Positions 36,600 through 45,688 of a DNA stretch of 64,000 bases are shown piece by piece. Origin of the DNA: Pandoraea capi (GTDB lineage: Bacteria; Pseudomonadota; Gammaproteobacteria; Burkholderiales; Burkholderiaceae); NCBI RefSeq assembly GCF_902459735.1, contig NZ_CABPRV010000011.1, positions 1 to 64,000 on the forward strand, in the 5' to 3' direction. Both the position numbers and the translations under genes were made by a program. The first letter of the stretch is position 1. Each line of letters begins with the position of its first letter. The notes beneath the pieces were generated by a model, which searched no databases, was not told where the DNA came from, and was given only the letters and a program-made list of their open reading frames with translations.

Positions 36600-38465
36600 T
36601 TAGCGCTTGGCGAGTCCCTGAAGAATCAGGTCGGCCAGCCCGATGTAGTTACCGTCGAAATGATGACCGCCGGGCATTTTCACGATCTGCACGCGCTTGG
36701 GATCGAGCCCCGGGCAATTGCTGTCGTCCTCGTCCGCGCCGTAGACGCACATCGCCATGCCGTCGGGCAGCCGCTCCACTTCAGGCCGGATCGGCAGCCC
36801 GTTCTGGCTCGACATCACCCAGTTGGTCATGCGGAATTCGAAGTCAGCCTTCTGGCCGAGCCCCATCAATACGAGCAACCCCACGCGATCGCGAGCGACG
36901 GGCGGCAGCCGGTTGACCATGAACGGCAACACGTCTGCGCCTTGCGAGTAGCCGATCAGAATCGCGCGCTTCTTGTTCCAGCGGGTCTGGTAAAAGCGCA
37001 TGAGACGGTCGATGTCGAGCGCGCCCGACGCCGGCGTGCGCGCCGACCAGAAGTAGCGCAGCGAATCGACACCCACGACGGGAATCCCGTGCGCCGCCAG
37101 TGCGCCGGCGACGTCGCGGTCGAGTCCGGCCCAGCCGCCGTCGCCCGAGAGCAGGATCGCGAAGGTGTCGGCCAGATTCGCAGCCGGTTTGCCCGTCGCG
37201 GGCACCTCGATCACCGGCAGGTCGGCCACCGCGGCGGGCGGGCGCGCCGTACCCGCCACGTGATGGGCATTCAGCCGACGGAAAGCGTTCTTGTACTGCG
37301 TTACCCAATCGGCCAGCACCGGTGTGGACGCCGCCCCCGGCGTCGTGGTGATGCCGCTGGTGTCCAGCGCGCCAAGGCTGCCGGCCAGCCCGCCCACGAG
37401 CCAGCTCGAATTCGGTGTGCGCGCGGCGAACTCCTGAGCGACGTGGTCCGAGCAGCGCGGGGCGCGTCCGGGACTGCCCGGACCCGCGGCGGGGCCGCCC
37501 ATCGCCAGCCACGGCGCGCTCATGACGGGGGCGGGCAGCAGACGCATCGGCGCGCCGCCTGCGGTGTGCGTGATGCCGCGTCCGAAATGCACGCCTTCGC
37601 CCTGACACAGCGGACGCGACATCGGCAGCACCGGACAGAAGTCGACCGACAACGCTCCCGAGAACGTGTCGCTCCCCGCCTGCGCGAGCATCGCGTAAGC
37701 GAACGTGCCGCCCACCCCGTCGCCCACGAGAATCGGCGGCGTGTAGCCCGGCAGTTTGACGGCCGCTTCGACCCATCGGCCGAAGTTGTCGAGATCGCCC
37801 GCCGCGTAGACGCACGCGATATCGTCCTTCGTGTAGTTCGCCATGAGCCGTGCGGTATCGATGCCCGCTACCAGCGCCCCGGTGTCGGCCAGCGCGCGGG
37901 CCATGCGCTCGGCGCGTGGCGTCCAGCCGTCGTCGTCGGAGAAGAACAGCACCGTGGCGTTCGGCTCGCCCTGCGGACGGAAGATGGGAACGTTTTCGAA
38001 GCGCCCGTGCGTCATGATCTCGGGCGCGCCGGTCCCTGTCATGCCGCTGGCGTTGGCGCTGCGGAATGCCGCCGCGCTGGCTGCGGCCGCAGCGGCTTGC
38101 GGCATGACGGGTGCCGGCGCGCTCGAATCGGCGGCGGACGACTGTGCCACCGGCCCCGCCTTCGGCGCGGGCTTCAGTACGTTGAGAGGATTGCTGCGGG
38201 CCTGTGTCGACGGCGACGTCTGTGCGAGCACGGCGGGCGACGTCAACGTCATGGCGATCACCGTAGCGGGCATCAGCGCACGGAGCATCGCGCGTGTCAG
38301 GGCTGTCAGGCATGTCAGATGCCGCACCCCACGCGTGAGTCTCCTTTGACGTCCCGCATCGGCATCGTGGCGCATTGCGCTCCGGTTGCCGCCCTCAATA
38401 CCGCCCGCGTAGCCGCCCGCCTGTCCATCTGCTGCCATCGTCACTCCATTCGCGTTGCGCGTCAT
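36600..38465 (-). CDS. acvB: AcvB/VirJ-family lysyl-phosphatidylglycerol hydrolase
   Basis: A 621-residue periplasmic serine hydrolase with two AcvB/VirJ alpha/beta lobes. The first lobe has FFSDDDGWTPRAERMARAL and PPILVGDGVGGTFAYAMLAQ. The catalytic C-terminal lobe has FAILLSGDGGWAGLDRDVAG, GVDSLRYFWSARTP and the nucleophile elbow ILIGYSQGADVLP, ending KMPGGHHFDGNY with the catalytic histidine. Known AcvB proteins cleave lysyl- or aminoacyl-PG. The ATG at 38465 overlaps the mprF stop as ATGA; this gives a long leader before the hydrophobic MLRALMPATVIAMTLTSPAV, so a downstream start (38288) is possible. It would trim or turn over the product of MprF. Confidence 0.88.
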   Translation of the reverse strand: MTRNANGVTMAADGQAGGYAGGIEGGNRSAMRHDADAGRQRRLTRGVRHLTCLTALTRAMLRALMPATVIAMTLTSPAVLAQTSPSTQARSNPLNVLKPAPKAGPVAQSSAADSSAPAPVMPQAAAAAASAAAFRSANASGMTGTGAPEIMTHGRFENVPIFRPQGEPNATVLFFSDDDGWTPRAERMARALADTGALVAGIDTARLMANYTKDDIACVYAAGDLDNFGRWVEAAVKLPGYTPPILVGDGVGGTFAYAMLAQAGSDTFSGALSVDFCPVLPMSRPLCQGEGVHFGRGITHTAGGAPMRLLPAPVMSAPWLAMGGPAAGPGSPGRAPRCSDHVAQEFAARTPNSSWLVGGLAGSLGALDTSGITTTPGAASTPVLADWVTQYKNAFRRLNAHHVAGTARPPAAVADLPVIEVPATGKPAANLADTFAILLSGDGGWAGLDRDVAGALAAHGIPVVGVDSLRYFWSARTPASGALDIDRLMRFYQTRWNKKRAILIGYSQGADVLPFMVNRLPPVARDRVGLLVLMGLGQKADFEFRMTNWVMSSQNGLPIRPEVERLPDGMAMCVYGADEDDSNCPGLDPKRVQIVKMPGGHHFDGNYIGLADLILQGLAKR

Positions 38466-41314
38466 TTCGCAATCATCCCTTTCCAGCCGCCGCCCACGAG
38501 CGACGCCACATCGGCGAGCGTCAGCATCGGTGCGATGCCGCCCGGCGTCATCAGATAGCGTGTCTCCCATTGCGGATCGAACTTTTCCTTGAAGCTGCGC
38601 AACCCCCGGAAGTTGTAGAACCGCGCGCCGTGCGCAAACATCATCCGGCCAAAGCGATGCCAGCGAGGCGCGAGCTGGTGCGTCTGCATGCCGGACATCG
38701 GCGCCATGCCGAGGCCGAAACGCTGATACCCCTGCGCCTTGAAATGCAGCATCAGCTTCGCGAACAGGAAGTCCATCGTGCCCGGCGGGGCATCAGGCAC
38801 CTGACGCATCAGATCGATGCTCGCTTCGATGCGCTGCACGTCGGGACACATCAGCGTGGCGAACGCCACGAGCCGTCCCTCGCGACGCACGAGCGCCACC
38901 GGCTGACGGGCGACGTATGCATCGTCGAACGCACCCAGCGAGAACCCCTTCTCGCGCGTGTGCTGCCGGGCCAGCCAGGCCTCCGACACCGGGCGCATTT
39001 CGGCGAGATACGGCGCCACCGCTTCGGGCGGCACGATCTCCAGCGTCAGGCCCTCGCGTTCGCCGCGCGTCACGCCATGACGCAGATTCGCGCGACGCGA
39101 GCCTTGCAGACCGAAATCCGGCAACGAGACGAACGCCTCCTCGCCGAGCTTGAACGCGCGTAGTCCGGCGTCGATGTAGAGCGGCAGTGCCTGGGGCCGC
39201 GTCTTGTAGAACGCCGCGCGTCCCCCATGCGAGTCGGCCAGTTCGATGAAGCGCCAGATCAGCTCCGGCCACTCCTTCTGATCGCCGACCGGGTCGGAGA
39301 GCGACACCCACGAGCGGCGATGCTTCGCGTACATGATGAAGGCGTTGCCGGATGGCGAGAACAGGAAGCTCTTGTCGCCCATGAGCGCGAGGCACGCATC
39401 GGCGGCGGGTTGTTTGCGCACGATGGCCTTCGCGCGCGCCAGTTCGTCCTCGGTGGCGGGCACCATCGCGCCCGGCGACTGGCGCAGCAACTGCCACAAC
39501 GAGAGGCCAAGACCGATCACGGCAACGACCATCAATGCACGCATCGAGCGCGGCGCGTCGCCATCGAACGTAAACTGCCACCAGAGCTGATTCGCGTAGC
39601 CGACGCGCCGGTACGACATGAACATCAGCCAGGTACATGCGCCCAGCACCGAGAGCACGGCAATGATCCAGCCCGGCTCGAACGATTGCGTGAAGAGCGA
39701 CGAGCGCCGGTCGAACTGCTTGCGCGAGACGAGCAACAGTGTCGCGAGCACCGCCAGCACGAACAGCTCCGACAGCGCGATGCCCTTCGGAACGGCCAGC
39801 ACCGCCGCGATGACGGTCAACGCCAGCGAACCCCACCACGCCGCGTCGAGCCGGTGCAGCAGACCGCGCGCCAGGAACAGCATCGACAACCCCGCCACAC
39901 TGCCCAGCAAGTGCGACACCTCGACAAGGAGCAACGGCACATGACGGCGCAGGAAGTCCTCGGCGTCGCGCGTGGCCGGCGTCACACCGGAGATCAGCAA
40001 CATGACACCGGCGACGAGCGTGAGCGCCGCCAGCAGGCCGGGGAAGAGGCGTACGGCCGCACGTCCGATGGGGGCGGCGGGCCCCTGACGAAGCTCGAAA
40101 CCGGCCAGCAGGCACGCGGCGAGCATCAACGGCAGCAGGTAGTAGATGCCGCGATAGAGCACCAGCGCCCCTGCGACCTGACTGATCGGCGCATGGCCGT
40201 TCGTTGCGAGCAGGATCACCGCCTCGAACACGCCCACGCCGCCCGGCACGTGGCTGAGCACGCCGAGCGCCATCGCAATCGCATAGAAGACGACGAAGGT
40301 CGGCAGGTCGACCACACCGGCGGGTAGCAGGCACCACAGGGCCGCAGCGGCCATGCCGAGGTCGGCGGCGGAAATGACCAACTGACGCAAGGCCAGCCGT
40401 AGCGGCGGCAACGGCATCGACCAGCGCCCGAAGACCGCCACAGTGCGTTTGCGTGCGCACAGCACAAGGAACGCCACCGTGCCCGCGAGCAGCAGCAGGG
40501 CGAACAGTTGCAGCATCCACGCGGGAATCGGCACCAGCGCCGAGACGCGCGACGCCCCCCACAACATCCCGAGCGAGCCGAACACCGTCATGCCGAGGCC
40601 GAACGCCCCGGCGTTGAACGCGACCGCCTGCGCAACCTTCGAGGCATCGACGCCGGCGGCGGCATACATTCGCATGCGCACGGTGCCGCCCGTGAGCACG
40701 CCGAGGCCAACGGAGTTGCCCAGCGCGTAGGCGATGAACGAGGTCAGCACGACCGTCGAACGCTTGACCTTGGCCCCGGCAAACGCGAGCCCGGAGATGT
40801 CGTAGCCGGTCAGTGCCGCGTAGCTCGCCAACGTTGCCAGCATGGCAAGCACGAGCCGCGTCACCGGTGTGTCGTGGATGGCCGCGATCACGTTGTCGTA
40901 ATGCACGTGCCGCAGCATGTGGTGCAACGCGTCGAAGACGAACAGACCGAGCAGGAGGACACCCGCGACGATCAACCACGGACGCGCCGCGCTCAACGGG
41001 AAGCGTCGCAGCAGACGAATGGGTGCGGGGAGCGCGAGCCAGGCCGCCTCTACCGGCGATGGGGCCGGGGAAGACGTGTCAGACGCGCCGGAAGTGCCGC
41101 TCGCGGGCGTGGCGGGGTTACCGGGTGTATCGGGAATACCGGGAATACCGGGACTACCGGGTGTATTCGGAATATCGGGCGGGTTGCCGTCGCCCCCGCC
41201 GGCGGCGGACGCCACAGCGCTGGGACCTGCGTTGGCCGTGGATGTCGAGGAAACGGCCAGAGAAGAAGCGTTATCGGCGGGCCGGCTCGGGCGCGCACGG
41301 GGCGGTTCAGTCAT
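38462..41314 (-). CDS. mprF: Bifunctional lysyl-phosphatidylglycerol synthetase/flippase MprF
   Basis: A 950-residue membrane protein. The N-terminal flippase (UPF0104-like) begins after about residue 95 with multiple helices, including GYDISGLAFAGAKVKRSTVV and GGTVRMRMYAAAGVDASKVA. The C-terminal GNAT-fold aminoacyl-tRNA-dependent synthetase (from about residue 600) has CLALMGDKSFLFSPSGNAFI, FYKTRPQALPLYIDAGLRAF, and GLGMAPMSGMQTHQLAPRWH. Lysyl-PG lowers surface charge and protects against cationic peptides. The first 90 residues are unusual: Ser/Ala/Gly/Pro-rich with a Gly-Ile-Pro repeat from simple DNA repeats. Confidence 0.93.
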   Translation of the reverse strand: MTEPPRARPSRPADNASSLAVSSTSTANAGPSAVASAAGGGDGNPPDIPNTPGSPGIPGIPDTPGNPATPASGTSGASDTSSPAPSPVEAAWLALPAPIRLLRRFPLSAARPWLIVAGVLLLGLFVFDALHHMLRHVHYDNVIAAIHDTPVTRLVLAMLATLASYAALTGYDISGLAFAGAKVKRSTVVLTSFIAYALGNSVGLGVLTGGTVRMRMYAAAGVDASKVAQAVAFNAGAFGLGMTVFGSLGMLWGASRVSALVPIPAWMLQLFALLLLAGTVAFLVLCARKRTVAVFGRWSMPLPPLRLALRQLVISAADLGMAAAALWCLLPAGVVDLPTFVVFYAIAMALGVLSHVPGGVGVFEAVILLATNGHAPISQVAGALVLYRGIYYLLPLMLAACLLAGFELRQGPAAPIGRAAVRLFPGLLAALTLVAGVMLLISGVTPATRDAEDFLRRHVPLLLVEVSHLLGSVAGLSMLFLARGLLHRLDAAWWGSLALTVIAAVLAVPKGIALSELFVLAVLATLLLVSRKQFDRRSSLFTQSFEPGWIIAVLSVLGACTWLMFMSYRRVGYANQLWWQFTFDGDAPRSMRALMVVAVIGLGLSLWQLLRQSPGAMVPATEDELARAKAIVRKQPAADACLALMGDKSFLFSPSGNAFIMYAKHRRSWVSLSDPVGDQKEWPELIWRFIELADSHGGRAAFYKTRPQALPLYIDAGLRAFKLGEEAFVSLPDFGLQGSRRANLRHGVTRGEREGLTLEIVPPEAVAPYLAEMRPVSEAWLARQHTREKGFSLGAFDDAYVARQPVALVRREGRLVAFATLMCPDVQRIEASIDLMRQVPDAPPGTMDFLFAKLMLHFKAQGYQRFGLGMAPMSGMQTHQLAPRWHRFGRMMFAHGARFYNFRGLRSFKEKFDPQWETRYLMTPGGIAPMLTLADVASLVGGGWKGMIAK
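41105..41170. repeat. Tandem ACCGGGAAT-type repeat inside mprF
   Basis: Seven imperfect copies of a 9-bp unit (TACCGGGTG/TATCGGGAA/TACCGGGAA/TACCGGGAC) encode a Pro-Gly-Ile-like repeat in the mprF N-terminus. Multiples of 9 keep the frame, so length variation would change only the disordered tail. Confidence 0.75.
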
Positions 41315-41828
41315 GTTTCGGTCGATCCTTCGGCCGGCACGACGTCATCTGCGAGACGCCGCCCTCACGGCCTGTGGGCGAGTCGGCGCCTGTCGGTCGG
41401 GGAGATAGCTTACACCGCGATGCGTAACAGGTCTCGCGGAGGTCTTGCCGGTGCACCACTGACACGCGCGCCGCCGTCAAGCTTCCATCGACGGCAAAGC
41501 CCCGTGCGACGGGCGTTTACCCGTCGATCTCCTACGATCTCTCGCGACTTGAGGCAGTTTTCGCAGCGCAATATCGGTGACGTTCGTCAGCACAGCCCCC
41601 GTCGCGCGGGTGCGGGACGGCACGATTGCGTCCGACTATTGATCGATTGGCGCGATATATGCAACTTAATGTAAAATGCGCGGGTTTTACTGGGTACTTA
41701 CCCGAAGTTTTTCCTAAACTTCGATTTCGAATATCGCCGCAGTGCGGCACGTGTGCACTCCGAACCATTCCGACTCCGAAGAGAGTCGATCCGGGGTTCG
41801 AAGTTTTGTGCACGGGGGGAGTGAACGA
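41315..41828. other. Divergent intergenic region (mprF / serine hydrolase)
   Basis: 514 bp with no accepted gene. 41639-41720 is AT-richer than its surroundings, with TTGATC and TAAAAT elements that may form the promoter of the serine hydrolase, though spacing is poor. A plus-strand reading of 41626-41832 has no ribosome-binding site or homology. Confidence 0.4.
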
Positions 41829-43151
41829 ATGAACGTCGTACGGCGCCGCCGTCCGACAGGGGCACGTAATACACAAAAAGCTGCGCAGTCGGCCATGCGG
41901 CGCAATTCGCATGCCATTGCGCAAGCTATGGGGCACGCTGGCGCGTCTGCACGCCGTGTTGTCCTGACGATCCTGTTGGGCACTGCCACATTCATGAGCA
42001 CGAGCGTCGCGCTCGCGCAGACATCTCAGTCACCGCTGACGCCGGCCAATGCCGAGCCGTCGGCGACCGGTGCCGCCACGGCCAGCGCCAACAGTGCGGT
42101 CGTCGCCCTGCCTTCGTCTGGGGCGGCCACGGCGATCAAACCGGCGGTACCGATCGGTCAGTCGACCATCACGCAGGGGGTGGCGCAACTCAAGGAGCGC
42201 TACAACCTCTCGCACGTCTGGCTGCGTACCGAGACGGACGGTGGCGTTGCATTGGAGGCCGCAACGCCGGGCGACGACGTCCAGCAACTGCTGCCCGTGG
42301 CCAGCTTGTCGAAATCGGTGACGGCCATCGGCATTGCGCTGCTCGTGCAGCAGGGCAAGCTATCGCTGGATGCCAAGCTCGGCGAGTTGCTCGACGTCTA
42401 CTCGAAACAGCACGGCAAGCCGCTCGACCCGAGCTTGCGCGAGCTGACCGTGCGGCGTCTGCTCGCGCACCGGGCGGGGCTCGCGACGAACGGCTTCAAC
42501 GATCCGGTCAACGGCCTGTTCAGCGGCCTGGCGATTCGTCGCGTGGGTGGCAGTGCCGACTTCTTCAACTATCTCGACGCGGGCGACGCCGGCCACTCGA
42601 CGGGGCGTTCCGACTTCGTGTATTCGAACGTCTCGTATCTGTTGCTCGGGATGGTGATCGAAGCGGTATCGGGCGAGGACTACAAGGACTTCTGCGAGAA
42701 GTTCATCTTCGCGCCGCTCGGCGTGACGGATGCGAAGCTGCCGGACAGCTGGCGTCTGCTGGCGCCGTTCGCGGGCTGGCAGATGTCGACGGGCGCGTTG
42801 CTCAAGGTGTGGCGTGTGTTCGACATCCGCCGACCGAGCCTGCTCACGGAGAAGACGCTGCGCGCGCTGTTGCTCGACAAGCAGTCGGGGCCGGTGAACT
42901 CGGATCGTGATGTGTATTACACGCTGGGGGTGTTCATGCTGCCGGGTGCGGGCGACCGGAGTTATCGCATCAGTCACGACGGCATCGCGGACTTTTTCCG
43001 CACCCAGTCGACTTATTACACGGTGGTGGAAAAGACGGTGCCGGGCGACAGTTGGGCGCTGGTGGTGTCGCCGATTCCGTCGCGCGGTCAGTTCGGCGCG
43101 ATTCAGCGCGACGTGCGCCGGATCATTCGTCAGGCGCGTCTGGTCCCTTGA
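41829..43151 (+). CDS. Exported serine hydrolase of the beta-lactamase family
   Basis: A 440-residue periplasmic protein. The ATG at 41829 follows GGGGGAG. The signal peptide ends near LLGTATFMSTSVALAQ. The penicillin-binding fold has the catalytic SxxK as SLSKSVTAIG, the second-motif YSN as FVYSNVSYLLLG, and a HxG-type third motif in SHDGIADFF. This is the AmpC/EstB/class C-like esterase-peptidase group rather than a resistance enzyme: the third motif is not KTG. Probably acts on peptidoglycan peptides or esters. It overlaps the 3' end of the convergent GIY-YIG gene by 29 bp. Confidence 0.88.
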   Translation: MNVVRRRRPTGARNTQKAAQSAMRRNSHAIAQAMGHAGASARRVVLTILLGTATFMSTSVALAQTSQSPLTPANAEPSATGAATASANSAVVALPSSGAATAIKPAVPIGQSTITQGVAQLKERYNLSHVWLRTETDGGVALEAATPGDDVQQLLPVASLSKSVTAIGIALLVQQGKLSLDAKLGELLDVYSKQHGKPLDPSLRELTVRRLLAHRAGLATNGFNDPVNGLFSGLAIRRVGGSADFFNYLDAGDAGHSTGRSDFVYSNVSYLLLGMVIEAVSGEDYKDFCEKFIFAPLGVTDAKLPDSWRLLAPFAGWQMSTGALLKVWRVFDIRRPSLLTEKTLRALLLDKQSGPVNSDRDVYYTLGVFMLPGAGDRSYRISHDGIADFFRTQSTYYTVVEKTVPGDSWALVVSPIPSRGQFGAIQRDVRRIIRQARLVP

Positions 43152-43539
43152 GGCCGGTTGCGTCGGTCCTGGCGACGGCATCGTCGCCGGGACCGCAAAG
43201 ATCCGTGAGATCGCAAACGTAGGTCCCTGCGATCAGACCGCGCTTCTGCGACGCGGTCAGTTGCTTGATGCGGTACTCGGCCCGCGAGGCCGCCGAGCGA
43301 TCGGCAAACGAGAGCGAGAGCAGAATGCGCGAGGGCGGATACGCCCGCGTGAACCGCGCCCCCTTGCCTGCGACATGCGCCGCATAGCGCGCCTCGACGT
43401 CAACCGTTATCCCGGTATAAATCCGTCCACCCGCACACTCCAGCAAGTAGAGAAACCATGGTTTCGGTGGTGGGGTGACGAAGACTTCGTCTTCGACTCT
43501 GTTAGTTGCTTCTTTCACGTTCAACGCACGCTCACTCAC
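43123..43539 (-). CDS. GIY-YIG nuclease-like protein
   Basis: About 138 residues of the UPF0213/YhbQ-like single-domain GIY-YIG group. WFLYLLECAGGRIYTGITVD is the GIY-YIG region (YLL/IYTG), followed by RYAAHVAGKGARFTRAYPPS and AASRAEYRIKQLTASQK with the conserved glutamate. The start is uncertain: GTG at 43539 is used, GTG at 43518 and an ATG at 43590 are alternatives. The cellular role of the group is poorly defined. Confidence 0.82.
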   Translation of the reverse strand: MSERALNVKEATNRVEDEVFVTPPPKPWFLYLLECAGGRIYTGITVDVEARYAAHVAGKGARFTRAYPPSRILLSLSFADRSAASRAEYRIKQLTASQKRGLIAGTYVCDLTDLCGPGDDAVARTDATGLKGPDAPDE

Positions 43540-43736
43540 TTGACGACCAGGGCGGCAGCGCCGACAGAAGCATCGCCCACGACGACTCACCTTCCGTTCG
43601 AGCCAATCTGGCGCAAAGCGGCCAATTTACTCCCGAAATCGCAACTTTCGAACGAAATGATTTCATTATTCCCGCGAAGTCGCATCTTGGGGTAACGTCA
43701 CACATCCACTGGCCCAACACGAAAACGACAAGCGCC

Positions 43737-45209
43737 ATGACCGAGTCCGTTGCACCGGAGACACCTCACCCATCCCCGTCCGCGCATGCGGCCGACGCCG
43801 CGCGACGCGAGCGCTTGCGGGCTCGCCTGCGCGCACTCGGTGGTTACGCCGCCTATGCCGCGCTTGCCCTTGCTCTCTGGGCGGCGAGCCACGGTAGCAC
43901 AACGCTGGGATTGTCGCCGACGGCTGCGCAGGCCGCCGTGCTCGTGCTCTTCACGATCGGCGCATGGGCGTTCGGCCTGTTTCCCGAGCCCGTCACGACC
44001 CTCACCTTCTTTCTGCTCGCCGTGCTGCTCCACGTAGCGAAGCCGGAGGTGATCTTCGCAGGCTTTCACTCGGCGGCGTGGTGGCTCGTCTTCGGCGGCG
44101 CCGTGACCGGGCTCGCCGTTCGCACGACCGGCCTGGGTTCGCGTCTGGCATCGACCGTCTTCGCACTCAAACGTCCGACGTACCCGCGCTACGTGGCGTC
44201 CGTGCTGATCGCGAGCGTGGGGCTCGCGTTCGTCATGCCTTCCACGACCGGGCGCATTCTGCTGCTCATCCCCATCGTGCTCGCGCTCGCGGACCGCATC
44301 GGTCTCACCGAGGGACGTCGCGGCCGCACCGGCCTCGTGATGATGGTCGCCGCCGCCAGCTACATGCCGCCGACGACGATCCTGCCCGCGAACATCCCGA
44401 ACAGCGTGTTGATGGGCGCCGCCGACTCGTTCTACGGCGTGAAGCTGCATTACGCGCCGTACCTGCTGTTGCACTTCCCCATTCTCGGCGCGCTCAAGGC
44501 CGCGATCCTGATCTGGGTCGTCTGCCGGCTGTTCCCGGACGACGGCCCGCTCACGAACACTGCCACCGCGACACCTCCGCCGTTCACCGCCGACGCGCGA
44601 CGTCTGTCCATTCTGCTCGCGCTCGCACTCGCCGGCTTCGCCACAGACGCCTGGCACGGCATCTCCCCCGCGTGGATCTCGGTGGCCGCCGCCATTCTCT
44701 GCCTGCTGCCCGCGATTCACATCGTCACGCCAAAGATTTTCACCGATCAGATGCAGATCACCCCGCTCATCTACGTGGCGGGATTCCTCGGTGTCGGTGC
44801 GGTGGTCGCCGATACGGGACTCGGAGAGAAAGTCGCGCGGCTCTGTCTGGATGCCGTGGGCATGGTGCCCGGCACACCGGTCATCAACGCCGCATGGCTG
44901 ATCGCGATCGGTGCGGCCATCGGTCTCGTCGCCACCCTGCCGGGTCTGCCCGCCGTGCTCACGCCGCTCGCGGGGCAACTGTCGACGGCAAGCGGCCTGC
45001 CGCTCTACACCGTGCTGATGCTGCAAGTGCCGGTCTTCTCGACGGTGCTGCTGCCGTACCAAAGTCCGCCGATGATGATCGCGATGCACCTCGGGGGCGT
45101 GGGGATGCGAGACGGCACGCGTCTGACAGTGGCGATGACGCTCATCACGCTCGTACTGCTGTTCCCGCTCGATTACGTCTGGTGGCGCGTGCTAGGCATG
45201 CTGCCGTAG
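43737..45209 (+). CDS. DASS/SLC13-family anion transporter
   Basis: A 490-residue, 12-helix carrier: ALWAASHGSTTLGLSPTAAQ, WWLVFGGAVTGLAVRTTGLG, VMPSTTGRILLLIPIVLALA (the SNT-like loop here is PSTTG), and SYMPPTTILPANIPNSVLMG. It belongs to the divalent anion:sodium family that moves dicarboxylates, sulfate or related anions; the substrate is unresolved. The final 37 bp overlap the 3' end of the convergent SseE-like gene. Confidence 0.87.
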   Translation: MTESVAPETPHPSPSAHAADAARRERLRARLRALGGYAAYAALALALWAASHGSTTLGLSPTAAQAAVLVLFTIGAWAFGLFPEPVTTLTFFLLAVLLHVAKPEVIFAGFHSAAWWLVFGGAVTGLAVRTTGLGSRLASTVFALKRPTYPRYVASVLIASVGLAFVMPSTTGRILLLIPIVLALADRIGLTEGRRGRTGLVMMVAAASYMPPTTILPANIPNSVLMGAADSFYGVKLHYAPYLLLHFPILGALKAAILIWVVCRLFPDDGPLTNTATATPPPFTADARRLSILLALALAGFATDAWHGISPAWISVAAAILCLLPAIHIVTPKIFTDQMQITPLIYVAGFLGVGAVVADTGLGEKVARLCLDAVGMVPGTPVINAAWLIAIGAAIGLVATLPGLPAVLTPLAGQLSTASGLPLYTVLMLQVPVFSTVLLPYQSPPMMIAMHLGGVGMRDGTRLTVAMTLITLVLLFPLDYVWWRVLGMLP

Positions 45210-45685
45210 TCCGCCACCGCGCTCGACGATGTGCCGCGCGTCGTCATGTGACGCGTGGGCACGCCGTGCGAATCGCGACAGAACACGAGCCAGCGATCGC
45301 CGTCTTCCTCACGCCAGAATGCGCCCTCGCGCTCGAGAATTGCACCCAGCCGCAAACGCATGTCGCGGCGCTTCGGGTCGCTCACGCCCGGCAGGATCAT
45401 GCCGCGCACGTAGCTCAGATGGGGCACGGTGCGAAGCAGCGTCCGGATCAGCTGACAGAAACGCCGCACCGCATGCTCGCCGGATCGGGCTTCGGCGTGA
45501 AGCCGAAATTCGGTGATCGTCAGCACGTTGCCGGCGGCGAGCTTCTCCAGACGAAGACAAAGGGACAACTCGCCGTTTTCGACGCGTTGTCCCTTGATGA
45601 TATGCATGCGTTCGCAAACCTCTGCGCGCGCCGTGAAACGGTGAGTCCTGAAAAATGCCGCAACGGCGCGCTCGCAGACTGTCAT
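45173..45685 (-). CDS. SseE-like type III secretion protein
   Basis: A 170-residue soluble protein, last of the translocon gene run. Its core (TEFRLHAEARSGEHAVRRFC, LLRTVPHLSYVRGMILPGVS, RRDMRLRLGAILEREGAFWR) resembles by eye Salmonella SseE, where a hydrophobic HPxL segment is followed by DxxK..LRRKLL and an ending DGDxW. An LcrR-type reading is the alternative. It has about 30 extra residues at the C-terminus (TRGTSSSAVADYG onward) that overlap the convergent DASS gene, perhaps read-through past the original end. The start lies 3 nt after the upstream stop. Probably a chaperone- or regulator-like cytoplasmic protein. Confidence 0.5.
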   Translation of the reverse strand: MTVCERAVAAFFRTHRFTARAEVCERMHIIKGQRVENGELSLCLRLEKLAAGNVLTITEFRLHAEARSGEHAVRRFCQLIRTLLRTVPHLSYVRGMILPGVSDPKRRDMRLRLGAILEREGAFWREEDGDRWLVFCRDSHGVPTRHMTTRGTSSSAVADYGSMPSTRHQT

Positions 45686-45688
45686 GGC

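Noticed and set aside
36456-38558. 700-residue plus-strand open frame antisense to acvB
   Set aside because: Composition is that of a high-GC shadow; the minus strand has clear hydrolase motifs.
45173-45685. LcrR/PcrR-type annotation for the last translocon gene
   Set aside because: Position (after the SseD-like gene) and the DGDxW ending fit SseE better; LcrR genes lie before the tip gene. The family assignment still needs an alignment.
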